From the NCBI GenBank assembly GCA_030154385.1, contig JASKJZ010000202.1, positions 1 through 5,345 on the forward strand: 5,345 bases of DNA, written 5' to 3'. The notes beneath the pieces are model-generated. The model was not told the DNA's origin and did no database searches. It worked only from the letters and a program-made list of their open reading frames with translations. The translations under genes and the position numbers were made by a program. Source of the stretch: Clostridiales bacterium (GTDB lineage Bacteria; Bacillota_A; Clostridia; Lachnospirales; Lachnospiraceae). Position 1 is the first letter of the stretch; every line of letters begins with the position of its first letter. Of the stretch, positions 1 to 5,198 are shown one piece after another.

Positions 1-51
1 GCCAAATCAAGTATGCCGGGAATGTCGGACCCGGAAGAATTAGAGCGATAA
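1..51 (+). CDS. C-terminal end of an upstream gene (partial, uncertain)
   Basis: Reading from base 1, the frame is open for 16 codons and ends in TAA at 49-51, giving a tail that ends in ...SDPEELER. The piece is too short to assign a family. It is favoured because its last codons (gaa gaa tta gag cga taa) resemble the end of the next gene (gat gat tta gaa cga taa). The frame starting at base 3 is also open, to a TAA at 69-71, so the choice of frame is not secure. From its neighbours it would belong to the same accessory block. Confidence 0.35.
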   Translation, partial: AKSSMPGMSDPEELER

Positions 52-79
52 TCGTCCTGCAAAATTCATAATTACTACG

Positions 80-108
80 TTGAAAAGAACGACTGTATTT
101 GGTATAAT
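80..108 (+). promoter_or_regulatory. Promoter of the HipA-like gene
   Basis: TTGAAA at 80-85 and TATAAT at 103-108 are separated by exactly 17 bases. TGG directly before the -10 box makes an extended -10 (TGnTATAAT). Transcription would start near 115, giving a leader of about 20 bases that holds the AGGAG site at 123-127, 8 bases before the ATG. This is close to a consensus housekeeping sigma-A promoter. It suggests the kinase-like gene is transcribed independently of the gene upstream. Confidence 0.75.
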
Positions 109-135
109 TTTAAGTTAAGAACAGGAGATGATGAA

Positions 136-1383
136 ATGGCAGATGGCATGAAGCGATATATACTGATGCACAAAAATATTTCGGTAGCCGACATAGAGCT
201 GGATGAAGCGTCCAGCGCGATTTCTGCTATCGGCCATATCTATGAAGCACCCCATGTGCCGCTGGGTATTCCAGTGAAAAAAGGTGTGATAGACCGTAGT
301 GCACTAAACGAATGGTGGCGTGGACGAGCAATCCCTGCAAGCCGTGCCGGAATCAAAAATGCACTGACAGAACTGAATCTGTCTACAACACAAAAGTTGC
401 TGGAAAAATGCCTTGGTTTGAGTCTTTCCGATCAGTATTGGATATGTCCGGCTGATTCTGGCATTCAGTGGTCACAGGTCAACTTCTTTGATAATCCTTT
501 TTCGGAGGATGTGGGAAATATCCTGTTTGGACAGGGTTCATCTAATGACCATATGAGCCTGATGTCCCCGGATAATACTTCGGACGGCTGGCTCAAGAAA
601 AAGTGGAAGATTATAGATGGGAAACGATGCCTGATCAAGGGCGGAAGCGGTGCGACTCAGCAGGAGCCATATAACGAGGAGATGGCTAGGAAAATTATGG
701 AACGGCTTGGAATTCCCCATGTTCCATATACCCTGCTTACTGAGGAGGAGTATCCTTACAGCGTATGTGAGGACTTCATTACACCGCAGACAGAACTGAT
801 CTCCGCATGGTATGTGATGCAGACGGAGAAAAAACCGAACCATGTGTCGATTTATCAGCATTACCTTGATTGCTGTGAAAATCTTGGCATCCCCGGTATG
901 AAGGAGGCTCTCGACCGGATGATGGTGCTTGATTACCTGATTGTTAATGAAGACCGGCACCAGAATAACTTCGGTGTAGTAAGAAATGCGGAAACACTTG
1001 CATATCTCGGAGCGGCTCCCATATTCGACAGTGGAACCTCTCTTTGGTTTGATAAGCCCCTCTCTATGATTGGATCGAAAGCTAAGCTGTCCTGCAAGCC
1101 TTTTAAGAACAACCATGAGGAGCAAATTAAGCTGGTAAGCTCTTTTGAGTGGCTGAATCTAAACTCCCTTTATGATATTGACGAGGAGCTACGGGAGCTG
1201 ATGCGCGGATCCGTGTTTATAGATACTGCCCGTTGCGATGCGTTGTGCTTTGCCCTTCGGGAGAGAGTGGAACTGCTTTCGGAAGTGGTAAATACCCGCA
1301 GAACATGGATTCCGGTAGACGACCACCGCAGCGATGTGACTGAGGATACTGCCTATAGCGGTAAAGATGATTTAGAACGATAA
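136..1383 (+). CDS. HipA-like kinase domain protein
   Basis: A 415-residue protein with the fold signatures of the HipA/CtkA branch of protein kinase-like enzymes. Visible elements in order are: a probable ATP-binding lysine in CLIKGG (K168); a candidate helix glutamate in NEEMARKIM (E181/E182); the catalytic-loop motif NEDRHQNNFG (271-280), with D273 and N278 matching the DxHxxN of HipA; and a metal-binding DSG (298-300). Residues 1 to about 150 form a separate region (with NEWWRGRAIPASR near 58-70) that I do not recognise as a named domain but associate with clostridial HipA-domain proteins. HipA of E. coli phosphorylates glutamyl-tRNA synthetase and works with the DNA-binding antitoxin HipB; the substrate here is unknown. 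No HipB-like gene directly abuts it, since it starts 84 bases after the previous stop and the next gene is a TOPRIM protein. The ATG at 136 is chosen for its AGGAG at good spacing; ATG at 148 is a weaker option. The family call is firm; toxin activity is not shown. Confidence 0.85.
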   Translation: MADGMKRYILMHKNISVADIELDEASSAISAIGHIYEAPHVPLGIPVKKGVIDRSALNEWWRGRAIPASRAGIKNALTELNLSTTQKLLEKCLGLSLSDQYWICPADSGIQWSQVNFFDNPFSEDVGNILFGQGSSNDHMSLMSPDNTSDGWLKKKWKIIDGKRCLIKGGSGATQQEPYNEEMARKIMERLGIPHVPYTLLTEEEYPYSVCEDFITPQTELISAWYVMQTEKKPNHVSIYQHYLDCCENLGIPGMKEALDRMMVLDYLIVNEDRHQNNFGVVRNAETLAYLGAAPIFDSGTSLWFDKPLSMIGSKAKLSCKPFKNNHEEQIKLVSSFEWLNLNSLYDIDEELRELMRGSVFIDTARCDALCFALRERVELLSEVVNTRRTWIPVDDHRSDVTEDTAYSGKDDLER

Positions 1384-1399
1384 CAAAATACCAGATAAC

Positions 1400-1448
1400 A
1401 AAAGTGCCCCCTGAAAGCGGATTGAAACTGCTTTCAGGGGGCACTTTT
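1400..1448 (+). terminator. Perfect 19-bp hairpin, terminator or attenuator
   Basis: The arms aaaagtgccccctgaaagc (1400-1418) and gctttcagggggcactttt (1430-1448) are perfectly complementary around an 11-base loop. The stem has a GC-rich core, an A-run at its 5' foot and a four-T run at its 3' foot, which fits a Rho-independent terminator of the HipA-like gene. The T-run is short and is followed by GCGTGG. The ribosome binding site of the next gene begins only 10 bases after the stem, and no promoter is visible between them, so the hairpin may instead act as a leaky attenuator or 5' structure for the downstream gene. Confidence 0.75.
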
Positions 1449-1471
1449 GCGTGGAATGGAGGTGACAACCC

Positions 1472-2479
1472 ATGCGTACATCGTCAAAGCCTATGCCCTT
1501 TACGGAAGAGCAGATGAAGCAGGTCTTTGACACCAATATCATTGACTTTGCCGTGCAAAATGGTTTTCAGATTGAAAAAGGCGATAACTACACCGTTCAT
1601 GTGAAGAACAGCGGCGGACTGTATCTGTTTAACCATGGGCGCGGCTACTACTGTTTTTCTACACAGACCAAGGGTAATATCGTGGATTTTGCAAAGGAAT
1701 ATTTGGGTGCATCGGATTTCAAAAGTGCGGCGGAACTGATTTTGGGCTGCCGTGCCTATGAGGGGACGACTTCCTTGGTGCCAACCGTTGAAAAAGGTCC
1801 CAGGGGCGAACTGGTGCTGCCGCCCAAGGACAAGAGTTTTGACCGTACCATCGCCTACTTGACCTATACTCGTGGTAGTGATCAGAAAATTGTCTACGCT
1901 ATGATTGAGGCTGGGAAAGTATATGGAGCAAGGACTGAGAAAAACGGTTATACATTCCATAACTGTGCCTTTGTAGGTTATGACGAAACAGGCAAGCCCC
2001 GGTACTGTGCACTCAGAGCGCCCGGCTCTGACAGTAAGTTTCGGCAAGATGTGGAGAACTCTGATAAGACCTATGGTTTCTGCATGGAGGGGCGTTCCAA
2101 CCGGGTATATGAATTTGAAGCTCCTATTGATGCTATGAGCCATGCCACTCTGTGCAAGCTGCACGGTATTGATTGGCGGGAAGATCACAGAGTTGCCGAA
2201 GGTTGCCTGTCAGATAAGGCTCTTTACCGTTATTTGCAGCACCACCCAGAAATTGTCGAGATTGTGTTTTGCTATGATAACGATGTGGACGGCAAAGATG
2301 CCAAGGGTCAGCCCCATAACCACGGACAGATTCAGGCGGGAATCTCCGCTGAAACCTTTGCGGATTTGGGGTACAAGACCTTTATACAGACCCCGCAGAC
2401 AAAGGATTTTAATCAGGATTTGTTGGCTTTTCGTGGGATACAGGAGCAAAATCTAAAAGAGCAGGATATGGAGAGGTAG
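1472..2479 (+). CDS. DUF3991 and TOPRIM domain protein
   Basis: A 335-residue protein of the primase-like type common on clostridial conjugative elements. The N-terminus (about 10-95) resembles the zinc-binding domain of DnaG-type primases, including GNIVDFAKEYLG (68-79), which matches the GDxIDFV stretch of those domains. The cysteine/histidine zinc ligands are not present as a set. The middle (about 125-190) is the DUF3991 region. The TOPRIM catalytic features follow: YEFEAPIDAMS (213-223) with the general-base-type glutamate E216, and YDNDVDG (268-274) supplying the metal-binding acidic residues. TOPRIM domains bind metal in primases, topoisomerases and nucleases; for this family a role in element DNA processing is likely but not established. 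The start is set by GGAGGTGA at 1458-1465, 6 bases before the ATG. It lies 88 bases after the HipA-like gene in the same direction with the hairpin between them, so it is probably read from upstream transcription. Confidence 0.85.
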   Translation: MRTSSKPMPFTEEQMKQVFDTNIIDFAVQNGFQIEKGDNYTVHVKNSGGLYLFNHGRGYYCFSTQTKGNIVDFAKEYLGASDFKSAAELILGCRAYEGTTSLVPTVEKGPRGELVLPPKDKSFDRTIAYLTYTRGSDQKIVYAMIEAGKVYGARTEKNGYTFHNCAFVGYDETGKPRYCALRAPGSDSKFRQDVENSDKTYGFCMEGRSNRVYEFEAPIDAMSHATLCKLHGIDWREDHRVAEGCLSDKALYRYLQHHPEIVEIVFCYDNDVDGKDAKGQPHNHGQIQAGISAETFADLGYKTFIQTPQTKDFNQDLLAFRGIQEQNLKEQDMER

Positions 2480-2523
2480 CATCATCGATTATACTTGAAC
2501 TATATTGTGTTTATAAGAAAATG

Positions 2524-2564
2524 AAGCAGAGTAACAGTAAGTTTAGTTTGCCGTTGCTCTGCTT
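2524..2564. terminator. Imperfect hairpin between convergent genes
   Basis: The arms aagcagagtaac (2524-2535) and gttgctctgctt (2553-2564) pair over 12 positions with one G-T pair, around a 17-base loop. It lies between the stop of the TOPRIM gene (2479) and the stop of the convergent regulator gene (2610), so it can serve both. Neither side has a full T-run: the plus side continues taagattaaattt and the minus side continues cattttcttat. A bidirectional, moderate-strength terminator is the simplest reading. Confidence 0.6.
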
Positions 2565-2609
2565 TAAGATTAAATTTGACTTTTATATTTTACAACATCC
2601 TTTAAATAT

Positions 2610-3260
2610 TTAGTATTTATATTTTTTTATTGCGATTGTACGGTTATTAATTTCAATAATACCTTCCTCGTTTAATTTTTTTAGCTCTCTGAACAAAGAA
2701 GGTCTTTGTACACCAAAATAATCTGCCAGTTGCCTTTTACTCATTGGAAGCAGAATTACCGAAGATTTCTGTATGATAGTTTGCTGTTTAAAATAATCCA
2801 TAATATTTTCTCGAAGTGTTCTTTGCGTAAACATTGCTATTTTCTGATTTATTCCTTGAGAATTTTGTGAGATTGACTTTATATAATGCAATGTGAAATT
2901 GTAATCATGCAAAAACTCCAAAACAGCATTTATGTCAATATGGATAATTTGACAATCTGTAAGACAATAGATATTAAGAGGATAACTGTGGTTTTCACCA
3001 AATAATAAATTTGCTCCTATCACACTTCCCTGACTAAATTCAAACATCGTAGTTGCTGAACCGTTCGTTGATAAAGAATACGCGACCAAACTTCCTGACA
3101 ATACAATATCTAATGTACGGCAAGTTTCATTTGAATTATGAACGGTTGCACCTTTCATATAGTGTTTTTGATAAATATGATTACCTGCTATTAGTTTTTC
3201 TAAATCAGATTCCTTTACAGCTGAAAATAATGAAATGTTTCGTAAAATATCGATATTCAT
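2610..3260 (-). CDS. Crp/Fnr-family transcriptional regulator (HcpR-like by context)
   Basis: A 216-residue cytoplasmic regulator of ordinary length for the family. Residues about 8-110 form the cyclic-nucleotide-binding-type beta barrel (LFSAVKESDLEKL, LSGSLVAYSL, FSQGSVIGANLLFG). About 112-145 is the dimer helix, and about 146-216 is the C-terminal winged helix, with MSKRQLADYFGVQRPSLFREL (173-193) as the helix-turn-helix. The phosphate-binding arginine/serine set of cAMP-binding CRP is not evident. There are only three cysteines (C47, C100, C103), so FNR's four-cysteine [4Fe-4S] sensor is absent; the ligand is unknown and could be haem, a small molecule or a thiol signal. The start is supported by GGAGGAG on the minus strand (3276-3270), 9 bases before the ATG. 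It is divergent from the permease genes and close to hcp, as seen for HcpR-type regulators of nitrosative stress. The family is firm and the HcpR-like role is inferred. Confidence 0.88.
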   Translation of the reverse strand: MNIDILRNISLFSAVKESDLEKLIAGNHIYQKHYMKGATVHNSNETCRTLDIVLSGSLVAYSLSTNGSATTMFEFSQGSVIGANLLFGENHSYPLNIYCLTDCQIIHIDINAVLEFLHDYNFTLHYIKSISQNSQGINQKIAMFTQRTLRENIMDYFKQQTIIQKSSVILLPMSKRQLADYFGVQRPSLFRELKKLNEEGIIEINNRTIAIKKYKY

Positions 3261-3285
3261 GTGAATTTACTCCTCCATTTAAAAC

Positions 3286-3314
3286 ATTATATCAAAAAGA
3301 AACATCGGTGTCTA
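3286..3314 (-). promoter_or_regulatory. Promoter of the Crp/Fnr-family regulator
   Basis: On the minus strand, TAGACA (3314-3309) and TATAAT (3291-3286) are spaced by exactly 17 bases. Transcription would start near 3279, only about 19 bases from the start codon. The -35 box overlaps the imperfect palindrome at 3298-3315, so a protein bound there would block this promoter. Confidence 0.65.
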
Positions 3315-3315
3315 T
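3298..3315. promoter_or_regulatory. Candidate operator in the divergent promoter region
   Basis: AGAAACA-tcgg-TGTCTAT is an imperfect 7-4-7 inverted repeat with five of seven pairs matching and a perfect ACA-N4-TGT core. Its centre (3306.5) lies 29.5 bases upstream of the permease -10 box, exactly the distance seen before the cupin operon. The sequence does not match the palindrome at 4573-4590, and part of it is simply the regulator's -35 box, so it may be coincidental. Confidence 0.35.
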
Positions 3316-3335
3316 TTGAGGATGATAAACTACTT

Positions 3336-3341
3336 TATAAT
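3336..3341 (+). promoter_or_regulatory. -10 box of the permease operon
   Basis: A perfect TATAAT. The hexamer 17 bases upstream is TATTTG (3313-3318), a poor -35, and TTGAGG at 3316-3321 is only 14 bases away. The promoter therefore looks weak unless an activator helps. Transcription would begin near 3348, leaving about 25 bases of leader with GGAGG at 3362-3366. Confidence 0.5.
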
Positions 3342-3354
3342 TGTGTTACAACAA
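3341..3354. promoter_or_regulatory. Candidate Fnr-type site at the permease transcription start
   Basis: TTGTGTTACAACAA contains TTG-N8-CAA, the spacing of the FNR core, and also TTGT-gtt-ACAA, an odd-spaced version of the TTGT...ACAA arms in the 4573-4590 palindrome. It abuts the -10 box and covers the predicted start, where a bound protein would repress rather than activate. Both readings have imperfect symmetry, so this is a weak call. Confidence 0.3.
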
Positions 3355-3372
3355 AAAGAATGGAGGATTTGT

Positions 3373-3855
3373 ATGGATATTTTTACAGCAGCAATGTGGA
3401 TAGGAACGATTATATTCCTTTTGATTTCCTTAAAAAAAGATAAATTGAAGACATTGAAAGCACTTAAAATGGCATTTGGTATGGGCAAGGGGATGCTGGG
3501 AAGCATATTATCAATTATTTTTTTAATCGGTTTAATTCTGACAATATTACCGCCAGAGAATATTGCCGAATTTGTAGGAAGTCAATCCTTGTTTATAGCA
3601 ACGGTGGGTTCGGCGGCATTTGGAACAATTACACTGATCCCTGCCTTTATTGCTTTTCCGCTTGTCGGTACACTGGTTGACGCCGGGGTTAGTGTTGTTC
3701 CTTCCGTAGCATTTCTAACTACACTTACAATGGTAGGAGTCGTAACATTTCCACTTGAAAAGCGTGAATTTGGGCTTAAATTTACTGCAACCAGAAATGG
3801 ATTAAGCTTTTTATTTGCCATAATTATCGCTATGGTGATGGGGGTGATTGTATGA
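3373..3855 (+). CDS. Half-size permease, first subunit (ArsP/DUF318-type)
   Basis: A 160-residue hydrophobic protein with about five membrane segments (roughly 3-20, 43-60, 72-96, 108-126, 143-160). The signature GTITLIPAFIAFP (84-96) is the Pro-rich helix of the ArsP/DUF318 permease family, whose best-known member exports methylated arsenite. Full-length members contain two such halves; this gene encodes one. From I64 to R141 it aligns without gaps, at a constant offset of 4, with the next gene's product. Shared residues include G69, G84, P90, F95, P96, G105, E129, G134, K136, F137 and R141. The pair is therefore expected to form a pseudo-symmetric transporter. The start at 3373 is chosen because GGAGG (3362-3366) lies 6 bases before it; a TTG at 3316 would add 19 residues but falls upstream of the -10 box. 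Its stop overlaps the next start as ATGA. The substrate is unknown. Confidence 0.8.
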   Translation: MDIFTAAMWIGTIIFLLISLKKDKLKTLKALKMAFGMGKGMLGSILSIIFLIGLILTILPPENIAEFVGSQSLFIATVGSAAFGTITLIPAFIAFPLVGTLVDAGVSVVPSVAFLTTLTMVGVVTFPLEKREFGLKFTATRNGLSFLFAIIIAMVMGVIV

Positions 3856-4565
3856 AAATCTTAAAAAAAGCAAAAGATAATACCTTCTTGATAGTGGTTG
3901 CAGCTGCATATATCTTGATGTTTGTAATTAAACCCAATATGGGTGTTACATCAATTAAAAATAGTGCCTATTACATTAAAGAAATGCTTATGATAATGCC
4001 GGTGATATTTGTTCTTACCGCACTTTTGGATACATGGATTGCAAAGGAAAAAATCACAAAATACTTAGGAAAAGAATCCAAAGTTAAAGGTATTATATTG
4101 TCGTTTGTTTTAGGCAGCATATCTGCAGGTCCGATATATGCAGCATTTCCTATGTGTGTCATGCTTCACAAAAAAGGAGCATCTGTACGAAATTTGATTA
4201 TAATTTTAAGCTCGTGGGCAGTAATAAAGGTTCCAATGCTATTAAACGAAGTAAAGTTTTTGGGTATAAAGTTTATGGCAATCCGTTGGGTATTAACTGT
4301 AATTGCGATAGTAGTATTTTCGTGGATTACTTCAAAAATTGTGAAAGACGAAGATATAGTACAGAAAGAAGAGAAAACAAGTGGACTTACATTAAACAGG
4401 AAATCTTGTATGGGCTGCACACTATGTACTAAAAATTATCCTGAGTTTTTTGGTATGCAAGGTAAAAAAGCATATATAAAATCTTTTGACTCTGAAATAG
4501 ACAAAGAAAGGCTTAACGAAACAATATTGGCTTGTCCTGTTAGCGCCATTCATTACAATGAATAA
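3852..4565 (+). CDS. Half-size permease fused to a C-terminal ferredoxin domain
   Basis: A 237-residue protein whose first part, to about residue 163, is the partner half-permease: about five membrane segments (11-28, 43-60, 78-100, 112-131, 142-160) and the family signature GSISAGPIYAAFP (88-100), followed by C102. After a charged linker (KDEDIVQKEEKTSG, about 165-178) comes a ferredoxin-like domain: C186-x2-C189-x2-C192, YPEFF in place of the usual following cysteine, and C228-P229 near the end (ACPVSAIHYNE). This C-x2-C-x2-C...CP layout is that of single [4Fe-4S] ferredoxins. Positively charged loops suggest the cluster is cytoplasmic. The gene starts inside the preceding stop codon (ATGA), with a G-rich site (3840-3846) upstream, implying translational coupling and a 1:1 complex. 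Electron delivery, redox gating of transport and NO sensing are all possible roles; none is shown. The permease half is secure, as are the cluster ligands; the substrate is not. Confidence 0.85.
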   Translation: MKILKKAKDNTFLIVVAAAYILMFVIKPNMGVTSIKNSAYYIKEMLMIMPVIFVLTALLDTWIAKEKITKYLGKESKVKGIILSFVLGSISAGPIYAAFPMCVMLHKKGASVRNLIIILSSWAVIKVPMLLNEVKFLGIKFMAIRWVLTVIAIVVFSWITSKIVKDEDIVQKEEKTSGLTLNRKSCMGCTLCTKNYPEFFGMQGKKAYIKSFDSEIDKERLNETILACPVSAIHYNE

Positions 4566-4572
4566 GTAGAAA

Positions 4573-4590
4573 ATGTTGTAAAAACAACAT
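4573..4590. promoter_or_regulatory. 18-bp palindromic operator of the cupin-rubredoxin-hcp operon
   Basis: ATGTTGT-aaaa-ACAACAT is a perfect 7-4-7 inverted repeat. The inner 5-4-5 part (GTTGT-N4-ACAAC) has the geometry of FNR sites (TTGAT-N4-ATCAA). The centre, 4581.5, lies 29.5 bases before TATAAT at 4611-4616, equal to -41.5 if transcription starts at 4623. That is the class II activator position of Crp/Fnr proteins. The likely binder is the regulator encoded at 2610-3260. A weak AT-rich terminator of the permease genes is the alternative, but the stem lacks GC and a following T-run. Confidence 0.65.
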
Positions 4591-4610
4591 ACATTTCTTC
4601 GCATGTGTTG

Positions 4611-4616
4611 TATAAT
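4611..4616 (+). promoter_or_regulatory. -10 box of the cupin-rubredoxin-hcp operon
   Basis: A perfect TATAAT. The position 17 bases upstream reads CATACA, which is not a usable -35, so activation by a protein on the 4573-4590 palindrome is expected. The predicted start near 4623 leaves a leader of about 38 bases containing AAGGAGG (4646-4652), 8 bases before the cupin ATG. Confidence 0.6.
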
Positions 4617-4660
4617 TTAACCACACAATTTAAAACTATAACAAAAAGGAGGTATACAAA

Positions 4661-4975
4661 ATGATTGAACAAATCTATGAAATGTCAACTGAAGATGAAA
4701 AAGCGGTTGAAAGAGTAATTCAGGATGAAAATATTCATTATATTCATATGGTCTTTAATAAGGATGAAGGCCTCCCAGAACATTTTTCGAACTCGAACGT
4801 TTATATGACAGTGGTAAGGGGGACTTTATCTATCGGGCTAAATGATCAAGAAGTTCACCAATATGAAAAGGGAACTCTTGTAAAAATTCCTGTGAATACA
4901 AAGATGAATGTTAAGAATGTATTGGAAAACGTGCTAGAGTTGATTGTCGTAAAAGCCCCGGCACCTTTAAAATAG
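4661..4975 (+). CDS. Small single-domain cupin
   Basis: A 104-residue soluble protein with the pattern of a one-domain cupin. The first motif is recognisable as G37-LPE-H41-FSNSNVYMTVVRG (37-55) and the second as G71-x5-P77-x-N79 followed by N83. Canonical cupins hold a metal with HxH, E and H. Here only H41 is clear: the second histidine of HxH is S43, and the motif-2 histidine position reads M or N. It may bind metal weakly, bind a small ligand, or act as a sensor or chaperone. No reaction can be assigned. It is first in a unit with rubredoxin and hcp, 39 bases before the rubredoxin gene, with a strong AAGGAGG site, so a role in the same stress response is likely by context. Confidence 0.8.
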   Translation: MIEQIYEMSTEDEKAVERVIQDENIHYIHMVFNKDEGLPEHFSNSNVYMTVVRGTLSIGLNDQEVHQYEKGTLVKIPVNTKMNVKNVLENVLELIVVKAPAPLK

Positions 4976-5014
4976 TGAAACAAAATTTATAATCATTGAA
5001 AGGAGAAACATAAA

Positions 5015-5179
5015 ATGATAAAATATGTATGTATCCCATGTGGATATATCTATGACCCACAAATAGGTGATCCGGATAGTGGAATAGCCCCGGGAACTGC
5101 GTTTGAAGATATCCCTGATGATTGGCTTTGTCCAATTTGTTTTGTGGGTAAAGATGAGTTTGAACCAGTAAAGGAATAA
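5015..5179 (+). CDS. Rubredoxin
   Basis: A 54-residue protein of standard rubredoxin length, with one iron held by four cysteines: C6-x2-C9-G10-Y11 at the N-terminus and C39-P-I-C42 near the end. The family core YIYDP (11-15), [20 protein letters not shown] (18-37) and GKDEFEP (45-51) is intact. Rubredoxins carry single electrons in the cytoplasm of anaerobes, often to enzymes that detoxify oxygen, peroxide or nitric oxide. The residue after C42 is phenylalanine, where glycine is usual (CPxCG). AGGAG (5001-5005) lies 9 bases before the ATG. It sits 19 bases before hcp, which suggests it feeds electrons to Hcp in place of the Hcr reductase used in enterobacteria; this is inference. Confidence 0.95.
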   Translation: MIKYVCIPCGYIYDPQIGDPDSGIAPGTAFEDIPDDWLCPICFVGKDEFEPVKE

Positions 5180-5198
5180 TACGAAGGAGGGAACGATT

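Noticed and set aside
538..1125. Long open frame on the minus strand inside the HipA-like gene
   Set aside because: It lies fully within a gene with clear catalytic motifs, its translation shows no domain pattern, and it has no convincing ribosome binding site.
1484..2188. Long minus-strand open frame inside the DUF3991/TOPRIM gene
   Set aside because: It is antisense to a well-supported coding region and has no recognisable features of its own.
2588..2598. ATGTTGTAAAA on the minus strand, like one arm of the 4573-4590 operator
   Set aside because: It is a single half-site with no partner arm, downstream of the regulator gene and away from any promoter; chance is likely in AT-rich DNA.
2610..3260. 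FNR-type oxygen-sensing iron-sulfur cluster in the regulator
   Set aside because: Only three cysteines (47, 100, 103) are present and none match the FNR N-terminal cluster, so a true FNR assignment is not supported.
3316..3372. TTG start giving the first permease 19 extra residues
   Set aside because: It lies upstream of the -10 box at 3336-3341 and lacks a ribosome site, while ATG at 3373 has GGAGG at a suitable distance and a typical N-terminal membrane helix.
4573..4590. Reading the palindrome as a terminator for the permease operon
   Set aside because: The 7-bp stem is AT-rich and no T-run follows; its exact position relative to the next -10 box fits an operator better.
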